A stretch of 64,000 nt of DNA from RH-AL1 sp965277355. Its GTDB lineage: Bacteria; Pseudomonadota; Alphaproteobacteria; Rhizobiales; Beijerinckiaceae. The DNA lies in the NCBI GenBank assembly GCA_965277355.1, contig CBDICN010000002.1, positions 1 through 64,000 on the forward strand, written 5' to 3'. Under the pieces are notes generated by a model. It saw only the letters and a program-made list of their open reading frames with translations. It was not told the origin of the DNA and searched no databases. This document shows, piece by piece, positions 42,287 to 51,425 of this stretch (position 1 is the stretch's first letter; each line of letters starts with the position of its first letter). A program made the translations under genes and the position numbers.

Positions 42287-42901
42287 TCGAAGGTGATCCG
42301 TAATCAGGTATAGCGAGAAAGCATGGCGCCAAGGAGGTGGCGCCCTCAGAGACGATCCTCCGACGTTCCGTAACGTGAGCAGCGCTGTCTGATCGCAGGA
42401 CTTTTTCAACTATCACGCGAATAAACAAGAGCCCCTCCCGCGACATGAACGCGCCGAAATCGGTTTCTTGAGACGCTTCTCGCGTATAATGGTCCCGGCG
42501 GATGAGCGCAACGCCTGAAGGTACTCCGTGTTCTATCCTTTTGTCCCCGGATTCTGTCCCGCCTCTGCAAAGCCATACTCGATAGACAGCAGAATGTTTT
42601 GCGCCGCGACGGTCAAAACCCTGGGCGACCTGGGCGACGACGTCTACATCGGCCGTGGTCTTGAGCAGAAGTGGGCTTTTCCCGAAAGCCAGGCATCGTA
42701 AGAAATTACAGGTGAATGATTTAATTTTATGTTAATTCGCTCGGCGGCGATAAATGTGGCAATTGCGAGCGCTGTCGCTTGTCCGCCGACCATGCGTGCC
42801 GATCGGCTGGGCGGCAGACTACGTTTTATCTCAGCCATTAATATTGCAGGGGCCTCGGGGCTTTGCTTCTCTACATCTGACCATCTGTGAGGCGTTTGTT
42901 G
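42287..42901. promoter_or_regulatory. Long AT-rich upstream region of the exoF-like gene
   Basis: About 600 bases without a supportable gene. It is AT-rich between 42680 and 42760 and contains a good -10-like TATAAT near 42485 without a clear -35 at the usual distance. It probably holds the promoter of the exoF-like gene. Confidence 0.35.
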
Positions 42902-44173
42902 ATGACATTCTATGTGCGCCGGGTCCTTCCTTTTGGTTTTGCTGTCCTTTCGCTATGCGTTGGAACTCTGGCGCGGGGCGAGGAATACAACCTTGGGCCG
43001 CAGGACAAGGTTAAGATCAAAGCCTATGACTGGCGTCCAGGCTCGGACGAAATTCATGAATGGGCCGCGCTGACCGGCGAATTTATTGTGAGCGCCTCGG
43101 GCAAGTTGTCGTTGCCCGTAGTCGGAGACATGGATGTCGATCAGACGACGACCTCCGATGTCGCGCGCATTCTCGCGCAAAAGCTGAAGCTGCGGTTGGG
43201 ATTGACGAATGCGCCCTTCGTGTCCATCGAGGTCGCCGAGTTTCGCCCCTTCTACATTCTTGGCAGCGTGCAAAAGCCCGGCGAATATGCATACAGGCCT
43301 AGTTTGACGATCTTGCAGGCGGTGAGTGTTGCCGGTGGGTTGCAGCGAGCCGTCGACTCCGGTTTGGCCGCGTTCGAGCGCGATGCCATCGCGAGCCGCG
43401 GCGACCTCCACAGCTTGGAGGCACAGCGCATCCAGCTTCTGATGCGGCAGGCGCGCCTGAAGGCACAAACCGACGAATCGTCACAGATCATGCTTCCATC
43501 CGAACTTGCTTCCCAGAAGTCCACACCGTCGATCGTGCGCTTGATCAACGAGGAGACAGAGCTGTTCGAGAGCACGCGCAGATCGTTGGCGGCTCAGCTC
43601 GCCATCATCGAGCAGTCCAAGGCGCTTTTGCAGCAGGAGGTCGTGTCCCTCGCCATCAAGGACAAGAATCTTAGGCATCAATCCGACCTCACGAAGGCGG
43701 AGTTGACGAACGTCGCCGGCTTGGTCTCCCGCGGCCTTGCGGTCACGACCCATCAAACGAGCGTCGAGCAGACCTTAGCGCAGCTTGAAAGCTCAAGCCT
43801 GGATGTCAAGCTTTCGCAGCTGACCGCGCAGCAGCGGATCGCGCAAGCCGATCGCGACAGCTTGGAGTTGAAAAACAAAGCTAGAAGTCTTGCGTTGACG
43901 GACGCCAACGATGTCCGCGCACGTCTGGCGGAACTCACGGAGCGCATCAACACAGCCTCGGAGCTGCTCGACGAAGCCGAGTACCGCGCGCCGCTTGAGG
44001 GCGAAAACGGCTCGGCACGGCACCTCATCACGACCTACTATGTGACCCGTAAGAAGGACGGCGAGACACAAACCCTGAGCGTCGCCGAAAGCGATCGCGT
44101 GGAACCTGCCGACACGATCAGGGTCGTGCGGCAACCAGCTGTCGCCGTCTCGTCCATCAAGGGCGCAGACTAG
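42902..44173 (+). CDS. ExoF-like polysaccharide export protein
   Basis: A 423-residue periplasmic export protein. Signal segment (FGFAVLSLCVGTLARG), then the polysaccharide-export (Poly_export) domain: YNLGPQDKVKIKAYDWRPG, SASGKLSLPVVGDM and DVARILAQKLKLRLGL. A SLBB-type segment follows (FYILGSVQKPGEYAYRPSLT, ILQAVSVAGGL), and then a long alpha-helical, coiled-coil-like region from about 160 to 370. This layout is that of rhizobial ExoF, which lacks the outer-membrane helix of Wza. The ATG at 42902 has GAGGCG 7 bases upstream. Confidence 0.9.
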   Translation: MTFYVRRVLPFGFAVLSLCVGTLARGEEYNLGPQDKVKIKAYDWRPGSDEIHEWAALTGEFIVSASGKLSLPVVGDMDVDQTTTSDVARILAQKLKLRLGLTNAPFVSIEVAEFRPFYILGSVQKPGEYAYRPSLTILQAVSVAGGLQRAVDSGLAAFERDAIASRGDLHSLEAQRIQLLMRQARLKAQTDESSQIMLPSELASQKSTPSIVRLINEETELFESTRRSLAAQLAIIEQSKALLQQEVVSLAIKDKNLRHQSDLTKAELTNVAGLVSRGLAVTTHQTSVEQTLAQLESSSLDVKLSQLTAQQRIAQADRDSLELKNKARSLALTDANDVRARLAELTERINTASELLDEAEYRAPLEGENGSARHLITTYYVTRKKDGETQTLSVAESDRVEPADTIRVVRQPAVAVSSIKGAD

Positions 44174-44178
44174 GCGGA

Positions 44179-44526
44179 TTGAGCGTCATCGCCGTCGGTG
44201 TTATCTTACCGTCGCCGGATGCGGACGCTCGGATGGCGATGGTGTTCATTGGGTCATTTGTCGTCGGGCTACTGGCTTCTTTTTTTCTGCCGGTAACACT
44301 GTTCGTGTCGGTGTTGCTGGGGGCTATGTTGGGTTCGCTTGTCCCGATCATGTTCGGGCGAACCTCGGTGTGGTCCTATGCGCTCGCCGTCGCGAGCGGC
44401 ATCGTTCTGGCTCAGATCGGCTATGTCGCCGGTCTGACCGTCCAAGCATATTTCGTCCGTGCCGCACTTGGATCGCGGCTGCGGGCATCCCTCCGCGACT
44501 TCATCTTGCACCGTCGCGGCTCCTGA
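44179..44526 (+). CDS. Small membrane protein after exoF-like gene
   Basis: A 115-residue protein with about three hydrophobic helices (MVFIGSFVVGLLASFFLP, LFVSVLLGAMLGSLVPIMF, YALAVASGIVLAQIGYVAGL) and a basic C-terminus. A TTG start right after the exoF-like stop has AGGCGGA upstream; an ATG at 44233 is an alternative. It is probably co-transcribed with the export gene. No family assigned. Confidence 0.6.
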   Translation: MSVIAVGVILPSPDADARMAMVFIGSFVVGLLASFFLPVTLFVSVLLGAMLGSLVPIMFGRTSVWSYALAVASGIVLAQIGYVAGLTVQAYFVRAALGSRLRASLRDFILHRRGS

Positions 44527-44713
44527 GACAAGCTCGCCGACCCTTGGTCCGCGATCACGTCGCTTGCCGCAAATATCGCGCAAGCATGTCTGCATCAGCC
44601 AAGCCTTGCTGTGGGTCCTGAGAGCCTCTCGCGCCGGTGCGGTCCCAGATCCGCGACAGGATCGACTCGCCTCTTTCAATCCGAGCATCCCGCCTTGCCG
44701 GAGTGGGTCGAGC

Positions 44714-45863
44714 TAGTGGATAACGTCATTCGATAGAGTCCGTCGTGGGATTCCCGTTGGGCCGCGGTCGTGCGAATCTTCGGGATGCGCACAGGGATCA
44801 GGATCGAAGTCACCATTGCCGACGAAGCCCGCATGAAGGCGATCGTCGCCGATCGCGGCAGCCCGCAGAACCATGTCTGGCGCTGCCGCATCGTGCTGCT
44901 GACCGCCGCCGGGCTCGGCACCAACGCGATCATGCGCGAGGCGAACGTCGCCAAGACCGCGGTGTGGCGCTGGCAGGAGCGTTTCATGCGGGAGGGCGTC
45001 GCCGGCCTCTTGCGCGACAAGACGCGGCCGCCCGGCAAGCCGCCGCTGCCGAGGGAGGTCGTCGACAAGGTCGTCGCCCTGACGCAGTCCGAGCCGCCCG
45101 GCGAGACGACGCATTGGACCGCGCCCGCCATGGCCGAAGCCATGGGCATCAGCGTTTCCTCGGTTCAGCGTATCTGGAAGGCGCATGGGCTGGCGCCGCA
45201 TCGCGTCCGCCGCTTCAAGCTGTCCAACGATCCCCTGTTCGCCGCCAAGCTGCGCGACGTCGTCGGCCTTTACGTCGATCCTCCGGCGCACGCCATCGTG
45301 TTGTCGCTCGACGAGAAGAGCCAGATCCAGGCGCTCGACCGCACCCAACCCGGCCTGCCGATGAAGAAGGGCCGGCTCGGCACCATGACCCATGACTACA
45401 AGCGCCACGGTACGACGACGCTGTTCGCCGCCCTCGACGTGCTCGAGGGAAAGGTCATCGGGCGCTGCATGCAGCGTCACCGGCATCAGGAGTTCGTCCG
45501 CTTCCTCAACGCCATCGAGGCCGAGGTGCCGGCCGGAAAGACGGTCGAGGTCATCCTCGACAACTATGCCGTCCACAAGCACCCGAAGGTTCTCGCCTGG
45601 CTCGGCCGCCACCCGCGCTTCACCTTCCACTTCACGCCGAAATCGGCTTCCTGGCTGAACGCCGTCGAGGGCTTCTTCGCCAAGCTCACGCGGCGACGGC
45701 TCAAGCGCGGCGTCTTCCGTTCGATCGTCGATCTTCAAGCCGCCATCAACCGCTTCCTCGCCGAGACCAACGAGGCCCCGAAACCCTTCCATTGGAAAGC
45801 CGATCCGGACAAAATCATCGCCGCCGTCAAACGCGGGCACCAAGTGTTGGAATCTATCCACTA
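44714..45863 (+). mobile_element. IS630-family insertion sequence, copy 2
   Basis: Same body length (about 1146 bases) and ends as copy 1, in the opposite orientation, flanked by the duplicated TA of a CTAG site. It lies between the polysaccharide locus and parC, 10 bases from the parC stop. The two copies differ at only a few bases, so at least one move was recent. Confidence 0.93.
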
Positions 45864-45864
45864 G
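44770..45864 (+). CDS. IS630-family DDE transposase, copy 2
   Basis: A 364-residue transposase with the same helix-turn-helix and DDE motifs as copy 1 (VLSLDEKSQIQAL, VEVILDNYAVHKHP, ASWLNAVEGFFAKL). Its TAG stop also uses the flanking CTAG. Residues 3 (Ile) and about 345 (Glu) differ from copy 1. It is intact and should be able to act on both copies. Confidence 0.95.
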   Translation: MRIFGMRTGIRIEVTIADEARMKAIVADRGSPQNHVWRCRIVLLTAAGLGTNAIMREANVAKTAVWRWQERFMREGVAGLLRDKTRPPGKPPLPREVVDKVVALTQSEPPGETTHWTAPAMAEAMGISVSSVQRIWKAHGLAPHRVRRFKLSNDPLFAAKLRDVVGLYVDPPAHAIVLSLDEKSQIQALDRTQPGLPMKKGRLGTMTHDYKRHGTTTLFAALDVLEGKVIGRCMQRHRHQEFVRFLNAIEAEVPAGKTVEVILDNYAVHKHPKVLAWLGRHPRFTFHFTPKSASWLNAVEGFFAKLTRRRLKRGVFRSIVDLQAAINRFLAETNEAPKPFHWKADPDKIIAAVKRGHQVLESIH

Positions 45865-45873
45865 CTGTTTGGT

Positions 45874-48126
45874 CTAGGTGAACCGGTTCGCCTTGGGGAA
45901 GCCTTTGGGCGGGAGGCGGCCGGCTTCGGCGCGGTTGCCGATCCAGTCGCGCAGCTCCGGCAGCTTGACAATGAAGGTACGGCCGGCCGGGTCCTGCCAG
46001 GAGAGACCGTCGGCGAGCTTGAACACAAGGACGTCGGCGATGCCGCCGTCCTTGTAGCGCTGCAGGCGCACGCCCTTGCCGCGGCCCATCGCCGGCACCT
46101 GATCGAGCGGGAACACCAGCAGGCGCCGGTTGTCGCCGATCACCGCGACCTCGTCGCCGGCTGCCGGCACGATGATCGTCGCCTTCGCCGGCTTGTCGAC
46201 GTTGAGCACTTGGCGACCCTTGCGCGTCTCGCCGATCATGTCGTCCTGGTCGACGACGAAGCCGCGCCCGTCGGACGCCGCCACCAGCATCCTCGTGCCG
46301 GGCCGGTAAAGCAGCACGGCGGCAATGTCCTCGCCCTCGCCGAGGTCGGCCATGACGCGGATCGGCTCGCCCTGGCCTCGGCCGCCGGGAAGCTTGGAGC
46401 CTTCCAGCGTGAACGCCCGCCCGTCGGTGGCGAACACGATGATCCGACTCGTCGTCTCGGCGAGGAAGCTCGCGCGCAGCTTGTCGTCGCCTTTGAAGGC
46501 GAGGCCGGCGAGCTCGCTCACGTGCCCCTTCAGCGCGCGGATCCAGCCCTTCTGCGATACCACGACGGTGATCGGCTCGCGTTCGACCAGCGCCGCGCTG
46601 GCGAGCTCGACGTCGGCGGAGGCCGGCGCCTCGGCGAAACGGCTGCGGCGGCGGCCCAGCGGCGTCTCCGGCCCGAACGTCTTGCGCAGCTCACGGATCT
46701 GTCCGGCGATCGTCTTCCACTGGCGGCCCTCGTCGGCCAGCAGCGTCTCGACCTCGGCCTTCTCCTTCATCAGGGCGTCATGCTCCTTGCGGAGCTGCAT
46801 CTCCTCGAGCCGGCGCAGGCTGCGCAGCCGCGTGTCGAGCACGTAATTGGTCTGCACCTCCGAAAGAGCGAAAGTCCGCATCAGGACGTCCTTCGGCTCG
46901 TCCTCCTCGCGGATGATGCGGATCACCTCGTCGAGGTTGAGGAACACGACGAGCACGCCGGCGAGCATGTCGAGCCGGTGCTCGATCTTCGCCAAGCGGT
47001 GGCGCGAGCGCCGCACCAGGACGGCGCGGCGGTGGTCGAGCCATTGCCGCAGCGCCTCCTTCAGCGAGACGACCTTCGGGACCACGCCGTCGACAAGCAC
47101 GTTCATGTTCATCGGGAACCGGGTCTCGAGCTCGGTCGCGCGGAAGAGCTGCTCCATCATCACGTGGGGCGGCACGGCGCGGTTGCGCGGCTCGATGACG
47201 ACGCGGACGTCTTCCGCGGACTCGTCGCGGATGTCGGCGACGAGCGGCAGCTTCTTCTCGGCGAGGAGCTCGGCGATCTTCTCGATCAGCCGCGACTTCT
47301 GGACCATGTAGGGGATCTCGGTGACCACCACCTGCCACTGGCCGCGGGTGCCCTCCTCCTTCTCCCAGAAGGCACGCAGCCGGAAGGCGCCGCGCCCGGT
47401 GCGGTAGGCCTCCGCGATCGACGCCGCCGGCTCGATGATGACGCCGCCAGTCGGAAAATCGGGACCGTGCACGAATCGCAGCAGATCGTCGGTCTCGGCG
47501 TTCTTGTTGGCGATCATGGAAAGGGCGGCGTCGCAAAGCTCGGCGACGTTGTGCGGCGGGATCGACGTCGCCATGCCAACGGCTATCCCCTGCGCGCCGT
47601 TGGCCAGCATGTTGGGAAAGGCGGACGGCAGCACCACCGGCTCCTGCTCGGTGCCGGCGTAATTGTCGCGGAAGTCGATCGCATCCTCGTCGATGCCGTC
47701 GAGCAGCAGGCGCGCGACCTCCGTCATCCGCGCTTCGGTGTAGCGGTAGGCGGCCGCGCCATCGCCGTCGATGTTGCCGAAATTGCCCTGGCCGTCGACC
47801 AACGGATAACGCGAGGAAAAGTCCTGCGCGAGGCGCACCAGCGCGTCGTAGATCGCCTGGTCGCCGTGCGGGTGGAACGAGCCCATCACGTCGCCGACGA
47901 TCTTGGCGCACTTGCGGAACGCCGTGCCGGGGTCGAGCCGCAGCACCTGCATCCCGTAGAGGATGCGCCGGTGCACCGGCTTCAGCCCGTCGCGCGCGTC
48001 CGGGAGCGCGCGGCCGGTGATGGTCGAGAGCGCGTAGGCGAGATAGCGCTCCTCCAGCGCCTCATGGAGCGGAACGGGATCGATGCTGCCGCCGGAGGGC
48101 GGCGCGGGCGGAGGTGCTTTGGCCAT
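45874..48126 (-). CDS. parC: DNA topoisomerase IV subunit A
   Basis: The 750-residue cleavage subunit that decatenates daughter chromosomes. The N-terminal core has ALPDARDGLKPVHRRILYGM, the winged-helix segment VMGSFHPHGDQAIYDALVRL, and the catalytic Tyr129 in AAAYRYTEARM. It continues to the coiled coil and a C-terminal beta-pinwheel (repeated blades such as TSRIIVFATDGRAFTLEGS). The position that carries Ser in the quinolone-determining region of E. coli (HPHGDS) is Gln here. The ATG at 48126 fits the family start; the open frame upstream has no support. Confidence 0.96.
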   Translation of the reverse strand: MAKAPPPAPPSGGSIDPVPLHEALEERYLAYALSTITGRALPDARDGLKPVHRRILYGMQVLRLDPGTAFRKCAKIVGDVMGSFHPHGDQAIYDALVRLAQDFSSRYPLVDGQGNFGNIDGDGAAAYRYTEARMTEVARLLLDGIDEDAIDFRDNYAGTEQEPVVLPSAFPNMLANGAQGIAVGMATSIPPHNVAELCDAALSMIANKNAETDDLLRFVHGPDFPTGGVIIEPAASIAEAYRTGRGAFRLRAFWEKEEGTRGQWQVVVTEIPYMVQKSRLIEKIAELLAEKKLPLVADIRDESAEDVRVVIEPRNRAVPPHVMMEQLFRATELETRFPMNMNVLVDGVVPKVVSLKEALRQWLDHRRAVLVRRSRHRLAKIEHRLDMLAGVLVVFLNLDEVIRIIREEDEPKDVLMRTFALSEVQTNYVLDTRLRSLRRLEEMQLRKEHDALMKEKAEVETLLADEGRQWKTIAGQIRELRKTFGPETPLGRRRSRFAEAPASADVELASAALVEREPITVVVSQKGWIRALKGHVSELAGLAFKGDDKLRASFLAETTSRIIVFATDGRAFTLEGSKLPGGRGQGEPIRVMADLGEGEDIAAVLLYRPGTRMLVAASDGRGFVVDQDDMIGETRKGRQVLNVDKPAKATIIVPAAGDEVAVIGDNRRLLVFPLDQVPAMGRGKGVRLQRYKDGGIADVLVFKLADGLSWQDPAGRTFIVKLPELRDWIGNRAEAGRLPPKGFPKANRFT

Positions 48127-48386
48127 GCCGGATTGGGTAAGGCTGACCGCATCGGCCCGCAAGTTCCTCCTTTGTTTCTTCCAGGCAATCGCCGGCCACC
48201 AACACCGCGCGATTGTGGAAAGGGTGACCGCGCGATTAACTCTGCCTCGCAAATGCCACGTGTTCGCCGCCGGTTGTGGCCGTGCAGCACTAGTGGGCAC
48301 CCCCGTTGCGCCTGTAGACAGTCCCGGCGTTGCCGACCTTCCGCAGCGAAACGAATCGACGAACAGACCTCGATAGGTAAAAGGGT

Positions 48387-48611
48387 ATGATGTTGGCCGG
48401 GAATTCCTTGAGCCTCAACAAGACGTTCGTGCTGTTCGGTCTGGTCGTGGTCGCCATGACCCTGGTCGCCGTGTTCGCGACGATGCCGCAAGCCGGTCGG
48501 CTCCAGGCGCGCGAGCGCGTGGCGCGCAGCCCCTGCCACGTCGAGCAGGTTCCCCTCGATCAAGGCTACGGCGTCAGCCGCTTCGTCGATCGGCGCGTCT
48601 GCGACGACTGA
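48387..48611 (+). CDS. Small single-helix membrane protein
   Basis: A 74-residue protein with one N-terminal helix (FVLFGLVVVAMTLVAVFATM) and a short polar tail with two cysteines. AAAGGG precedes a double ATG (48387 or 48390). It is of a type often seen between parC and recO in rhizobial genomes; the function is unknown. Confidence 0.6.
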   Translation: MMLAGNSLSLNKTFVLFGLVVVAMTLVAVFATMPQAGRLQARERVARSPCHVEQVPLDQGYGVSRFVDRRVCDD

Positions 48612-48629
48612 CGCGCCTGCCGGATCGCA

Positions 48630-49370
48630 TCAGCGATCCTTGCCACGCCCCGACCGCTTCAGCAGCGTGAGGTAGGCCTCGCGGCCTTCGGGTAAGGAGA
48701 GGCCCCTCGGCGTGAACACGTTGCGCGCCAGGAAGAAGCCGGTGAGCGCGAAACCGGCAAAAACGTCGTCGAGGGGCACGGCATCGGCTTCCTCGCCCCG
48801 CAGGAAGCGGGGTAGCGCCAGCAAGCGCTCGCGGTAGGGGTCGCCGGCGACGCGGCTGACCGCGCGGGCACTGCGCGGCGACACATAGACCAACTCCTCC
48901 CTGCTACCGGTCGCGGCGCAGGCGGTGAGATCGATTCCGAAGCCGAGTTCGGAGAGGAAGGCAGCCTCGAGCCTGACCAGCAGCGCGGGCGCGGCTTGCC
49001 CCTCGTCGAGCCGGTCGACGACATGGACCACCGCCTCGTAAAGCGCCTCGTGCGGCTCGCGCTCGGCCAGCAGCCGCAGCAGTCCGACCACCAGGTTGAG
49101 GCCGTGGAGGCTGGCCGGGCACCCCATCAGTTCGGCGGCGCGCAGCCGCGTCGCCTCGACGGCGTAGAGCCCGAGATGATCCTCGAGCCGCGCCCGCCAG
49201 GTCACCTCGACGCCGTTTCCGGCCTGCAGCATCGGCAGCATGCGCTTGCCGCGGCCGCCCTTGACGAGGCCGGCATGGCGGCCGTGGCGACGCGTCAACA
49301 CCTCGAGGATCAGGCTCGTCTCGCCATGGCGGCGCCCGCCGATGATGATGCCGTCGTCGCGCCAATGCAT
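48630..49370 (-). CDS. recO: DNA repair protein RecO
   Basis: A 246-residue recombination mediator that helps RecR load RecA on SSB-coated DNA. It shows the N-terminal OB fold (WRDDGIIIGGRRHGETSLIL, RHGRHAGLVKGGRGKRMLPM) and the helical C-terminus (LLVRLEAAFLSELGFGIDLT). FFLARNVFTPRGLSLPEGRE closes the protein. The usual C-terminal zinc-site cysteines are not evident. The ATG at 49370 fits the family; upstream codons are not conserved-looking. Confidence 0.92.
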   Translation of the reverse strand: MHWRDDGIIIGGRRHGETSLILEVLTRRHGRHAGLVKGGRGKRMLPMLQAGNGVEVTWRARLEDHLGLYAVEATRLRAAELMGCPASLHGLNLVVGLLRLLAEREPHEALYEAVVHVVDRLDEGQAAPALLVRLEAAFLSELGFGIDLTACAATGSREELVYVSPRSARAVSRVAGDPYRERLLALPRFLRGEEADAVPLDDVFAGFALTGFFLARNVFTPRGLSLPEGREAYLTLLKRSGRGKDR

Positions 49371-49433
49371 CGCGCGACTGTAGCATTGCCGGCGAGAGAT
49401 GCCGCGCGCTGGTTCGCTGCCGAGCAAACCCCC

Positions 49434-49462
49434 TTGATCGCCGGCGCGAGAAGGTCTAGAGA
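49434..49462 (+). promoter_or_regulatory. Candidate promoter of the ilvI leader
   Basis: TTGATC and TAGAGA are separated by 17 bases, about 25 bases before the leader peptide start. The spacing is right; the match to consensus is moderate. Confidence 0.35.
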
Positions 49463-49487
49463 AAACGACACTCATCGAGGATCCGCG

Positions 49488-49538
49488 GTGGAATTCGGTC
49501 TTATCGTACGCTTGGCGCCGGAGACGGGACGGAGATAG
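49488..49538 (+). promoter_or_regulatory. ilvI leader peptide with Leu-Ile-Val codons
   Basis: A 16-codon frame (VEFGLIVRLAPETGRR) starts at a GTG with GAGG about 7 bases upstream. It contains consecutive Leu, Ile and Val codons and another Leu, the three amino acids made by the downstream pathway. A terminator follows 31 bases later, before ilvI. This is the layout of a ribosome-mediated attenuator: stalling at the LIV codons when branched-chain aminoacyl-tRNAs are scarce would prevent the terminator. Attenuation of ilvBN is known in Caulobacter. The peptide is predicted, not proven. Confidence 0.75.
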
Positions 49539-49568
49539 CCTCCGGTCGCCCGCCGCTAGCGCTTTCCG

Positions 49569-49590
49569 AGGCCCTCAGGGGCCTTTTTTA
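49569..49590 (+). terminator. Rho-independent terminator of the ilvI attenuator
   Basis: A 6-bp stem AGGCCC/GGGCCT with a TCAG loop is followed by six T residues. It lies between the leader peptide and ilvI on the coding strand, so it should end transcription early unless an alternative fold forms. CGGAG and CTCCG near 49530-49545 could take part in the alternative pairing. Confidence 0.8.
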
Positions 49591-49642
49591 TTGCCCGTTT
49601 TTCCGTCAGCCCTCGAGCCGCCCGCCTTACAGGAAGCACGAC

Positions 49643-51415
49643 ATGTCAGAAGCCTCACCAGAGATGACCGGCGCGCAGATGATCGTCCAGGCGCTCAAGG
49701 ACCAGGGCGTCGAGACGATCTTCGGCTATCCCGGCGGCGCGGTCCTGCCGATCTACGATGCGCTCTACGGGCAGAACGAGATCAAGCACGTGCTGGTGCG
49801 CCACGAGCAGGGCGCGGCCCACGCCGCGGAGGGCTATGCCCGCTCGTCGGGCAAGGTCGGCGTCGTGCTCGTCACCTCCGGCCCCGGCGCGACCAACGCC
49901 ATCACCGGGCTCACCGACGCGCTGCTCGATTCGATCCCCCTCGTCTGCATCACCGGCCAGGTGCCGACCCATCTCATCGGCTCCGACGCCTTCCAGGAGT
50001 GCGACACGGTCGGCATCACCCGGCACTGCACCAAGCACAACTACCTGGTCCGCTCGATCGCCGACCTGCCGCGCATCCTGCACGAGGCCTTCTTCGTGGC
50101 GAGCCACGGCCGTCCGGGACCCGTCGTCGTCGACATCCCGAAGGACGTGCAGTTCGCCCGCGGCGCTTATGACGCGACGCCGAAACAGGAGCACAAGACC
50201 TACCGTCCGCGGCTGGAGGGCGATCCGGCGCGCATCGAGCAGGCGGTGACGCTGATGGCCTCCGCGCGGCGCCCGGTGTTCTACACCGGCGGCGGCGTCA
50301 TCAACTCGGGACCGGAGGCGTCCACGCTGCTGCGCGATCTCGTCGCGCTCACCGGTTTTCCGATCACCTCGACCCTGATGGGCCTCGGCACGTACCCGGC
50401 CTCCGGGCCGGCGTGGCTCGGGATGCTCGGCATGCACGGGACCTACGAGGCCAACCACGCGATGCACGACTGCGACGTGATGATCAACATCGGGGCGCGC
50501 TTCGACGACCGCATCACCGGCCGCCTCGACGCCTTCTCGCCCGGCTCGCGGAAAATCCACGTCGACATCGATCCGTCCTCGATCAACAAGGTCGTGAAGG
50601 TCGACGTGCCGATCATCGGCGACTGCGCCCACGTGCTGCGCGCGATGATCACGCTGTGGAAGCAGCGCAAGCTCGCCGCCGACAAGGACGATCTCAAGGC
50701 GTGGTGGAGGGCGATCGAGACCTGGCGCGGCCGCAAGTCTCTCGGCTTCCGCAATTCGACCACGACGATCAAGCCGCAGCACGCCATGCAGCGCCTCTAC
50801 CAGCTGACGAAGAGCCGCGACACCTACATCACCACCGAGGTCGGCCAGCACCAGATGTGGGCGGCGCAGCACTACGGATTCGAGGAGCCGAATCGCTGGA
50901 TGACGTCGGGCGGCCTCGGCACGATGGGCTACGGCCTGCCCGCCGCCATCGGCGTGCAGATGGCGCACCCGAACGCGCTCGTTATCGACGTCGCCGGCGA
51001 GGGCTCGATCCTGATGAACATGCAGGAGATGTCGACCGCCGCGCAGTACCGGCTGCCGATCAAAATCTTCATCCTGAACAACGAATATCTCGGCATGGTG
51101 CGCCAGTGGCAGGAGCTGCTGCACGAGAAGCGTTATTCGGAAAGTTACTCGCACTCCCTGCCCGATTTCGTGAAGCTTGCCGACGCCTACGGCGCCCACG
51201 GCATCCGCGTGTCGAACCCGGCCGATCTCGACGCGGCGATCCTGGAGATGATCGAGACACCGAACGCGGTGATCGTCGACTGCCTCGTCGACAAGGCGGA
51301 GAACTGCTTCCCGATGATCCCGTCGGGCAAGGCTCACAACGAAATGATCCTCGCCGACGATGCCGACGTCGAGCTCGAGGCGATGATCGACGCCAAGGGC
51401 CGCGAACTGGTGTGA
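49643..51415 (+). CDS. ilvI: Acetolactate synthase large subunit
   Basis: The 590-residue TPP-dependent catalytic subunit of acetohydroxyacid synthase, first common step of Val, Leu and Ile synthesis. It has the TPP-enzyme N-terminal domain (ETIFGYPGGAVLPIYDAL with the catalytic Glu in VRHEQGAAHAAEGYAR). The FAD/central domain includes GARFDDRITGRLDAF. The TPP diphosphate/Mg region is VAGEGSILMNMQEMSTA, followed by FILNNEYLGMVRQWQ. It is preceded by an attenuator and followed by ilvH. Confidence 0.97.
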   Translation: MSEASPEMTGAQMIVQALKDQGVETIFGYPGGAVLPIYDALYGQNEIKHVLVRHEQGAAHAAEGYARSSGKVGVVLVTSGPGATNAITGLTDALLDSIPLVCITGQVPTHLIGSDAFQECDTVGITRHCTKHNYLVRSIADLPRILHEAFFVASHGRPGPVVVDIPKDVQFARGAYDATPKQEHKTYRPRLEGDPARIEQAVTLMASARRPVFYTGGGVINSGPEASTLLRDLVALTGFPITSTLMGLGTYPASGPAWLGMLGMHGTYEANHAMHDCDVMINIGARFDDRITGRLDAFSPGSRKIHVDIDPSSINKVVKVDVPIIGDCAHVLRAMITLWKQRKLAADKDDLKAWWRAIETWRGRKSLGFRNSTTTIKPQHAMQRLYQLTKSRDTYITTEVGQHQMWAAQHYGFEEPNRWMTSGGLGTMGYGLPAAIGVQMAHPNALVIDVAGEGSILMNMQEMSTAAQYRLPIKIFILNNEYLGMVRQWQELLHEKRYSESYSHSLPDFVKLADAYGAHGIRVSNPADLDAAILEMIETPNAVIVDCLVDKAENCFPMIPSGKAHNEMILADDADVELEAMIDAKGRELV

Positions 51416-51425
51416 CGGCTGCTTT

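Noticed and set aside
22468..45863. Composite transposon formed by the two IS630 copies
   Set aside because: IS630 elements move singly, each copy has its own CTAG/TA duplication, and the enclosed 21 kb has no shared outer target duplication.
46210..48390. Very long plus-strand open frame opposite parC
   Set aside because: It is the complementary frame of parC in GC-rich DNA: Arg/Ala/His/Asp-rich translation with no motif, while parC has full family conservation.
48996..49538. Plus-strand open frame ending in the leader-peptide sequence
   Set aside because: Overlaps recO on the other strand; only its last 16 codons have their own ribosome site and sense as a leader peptide.
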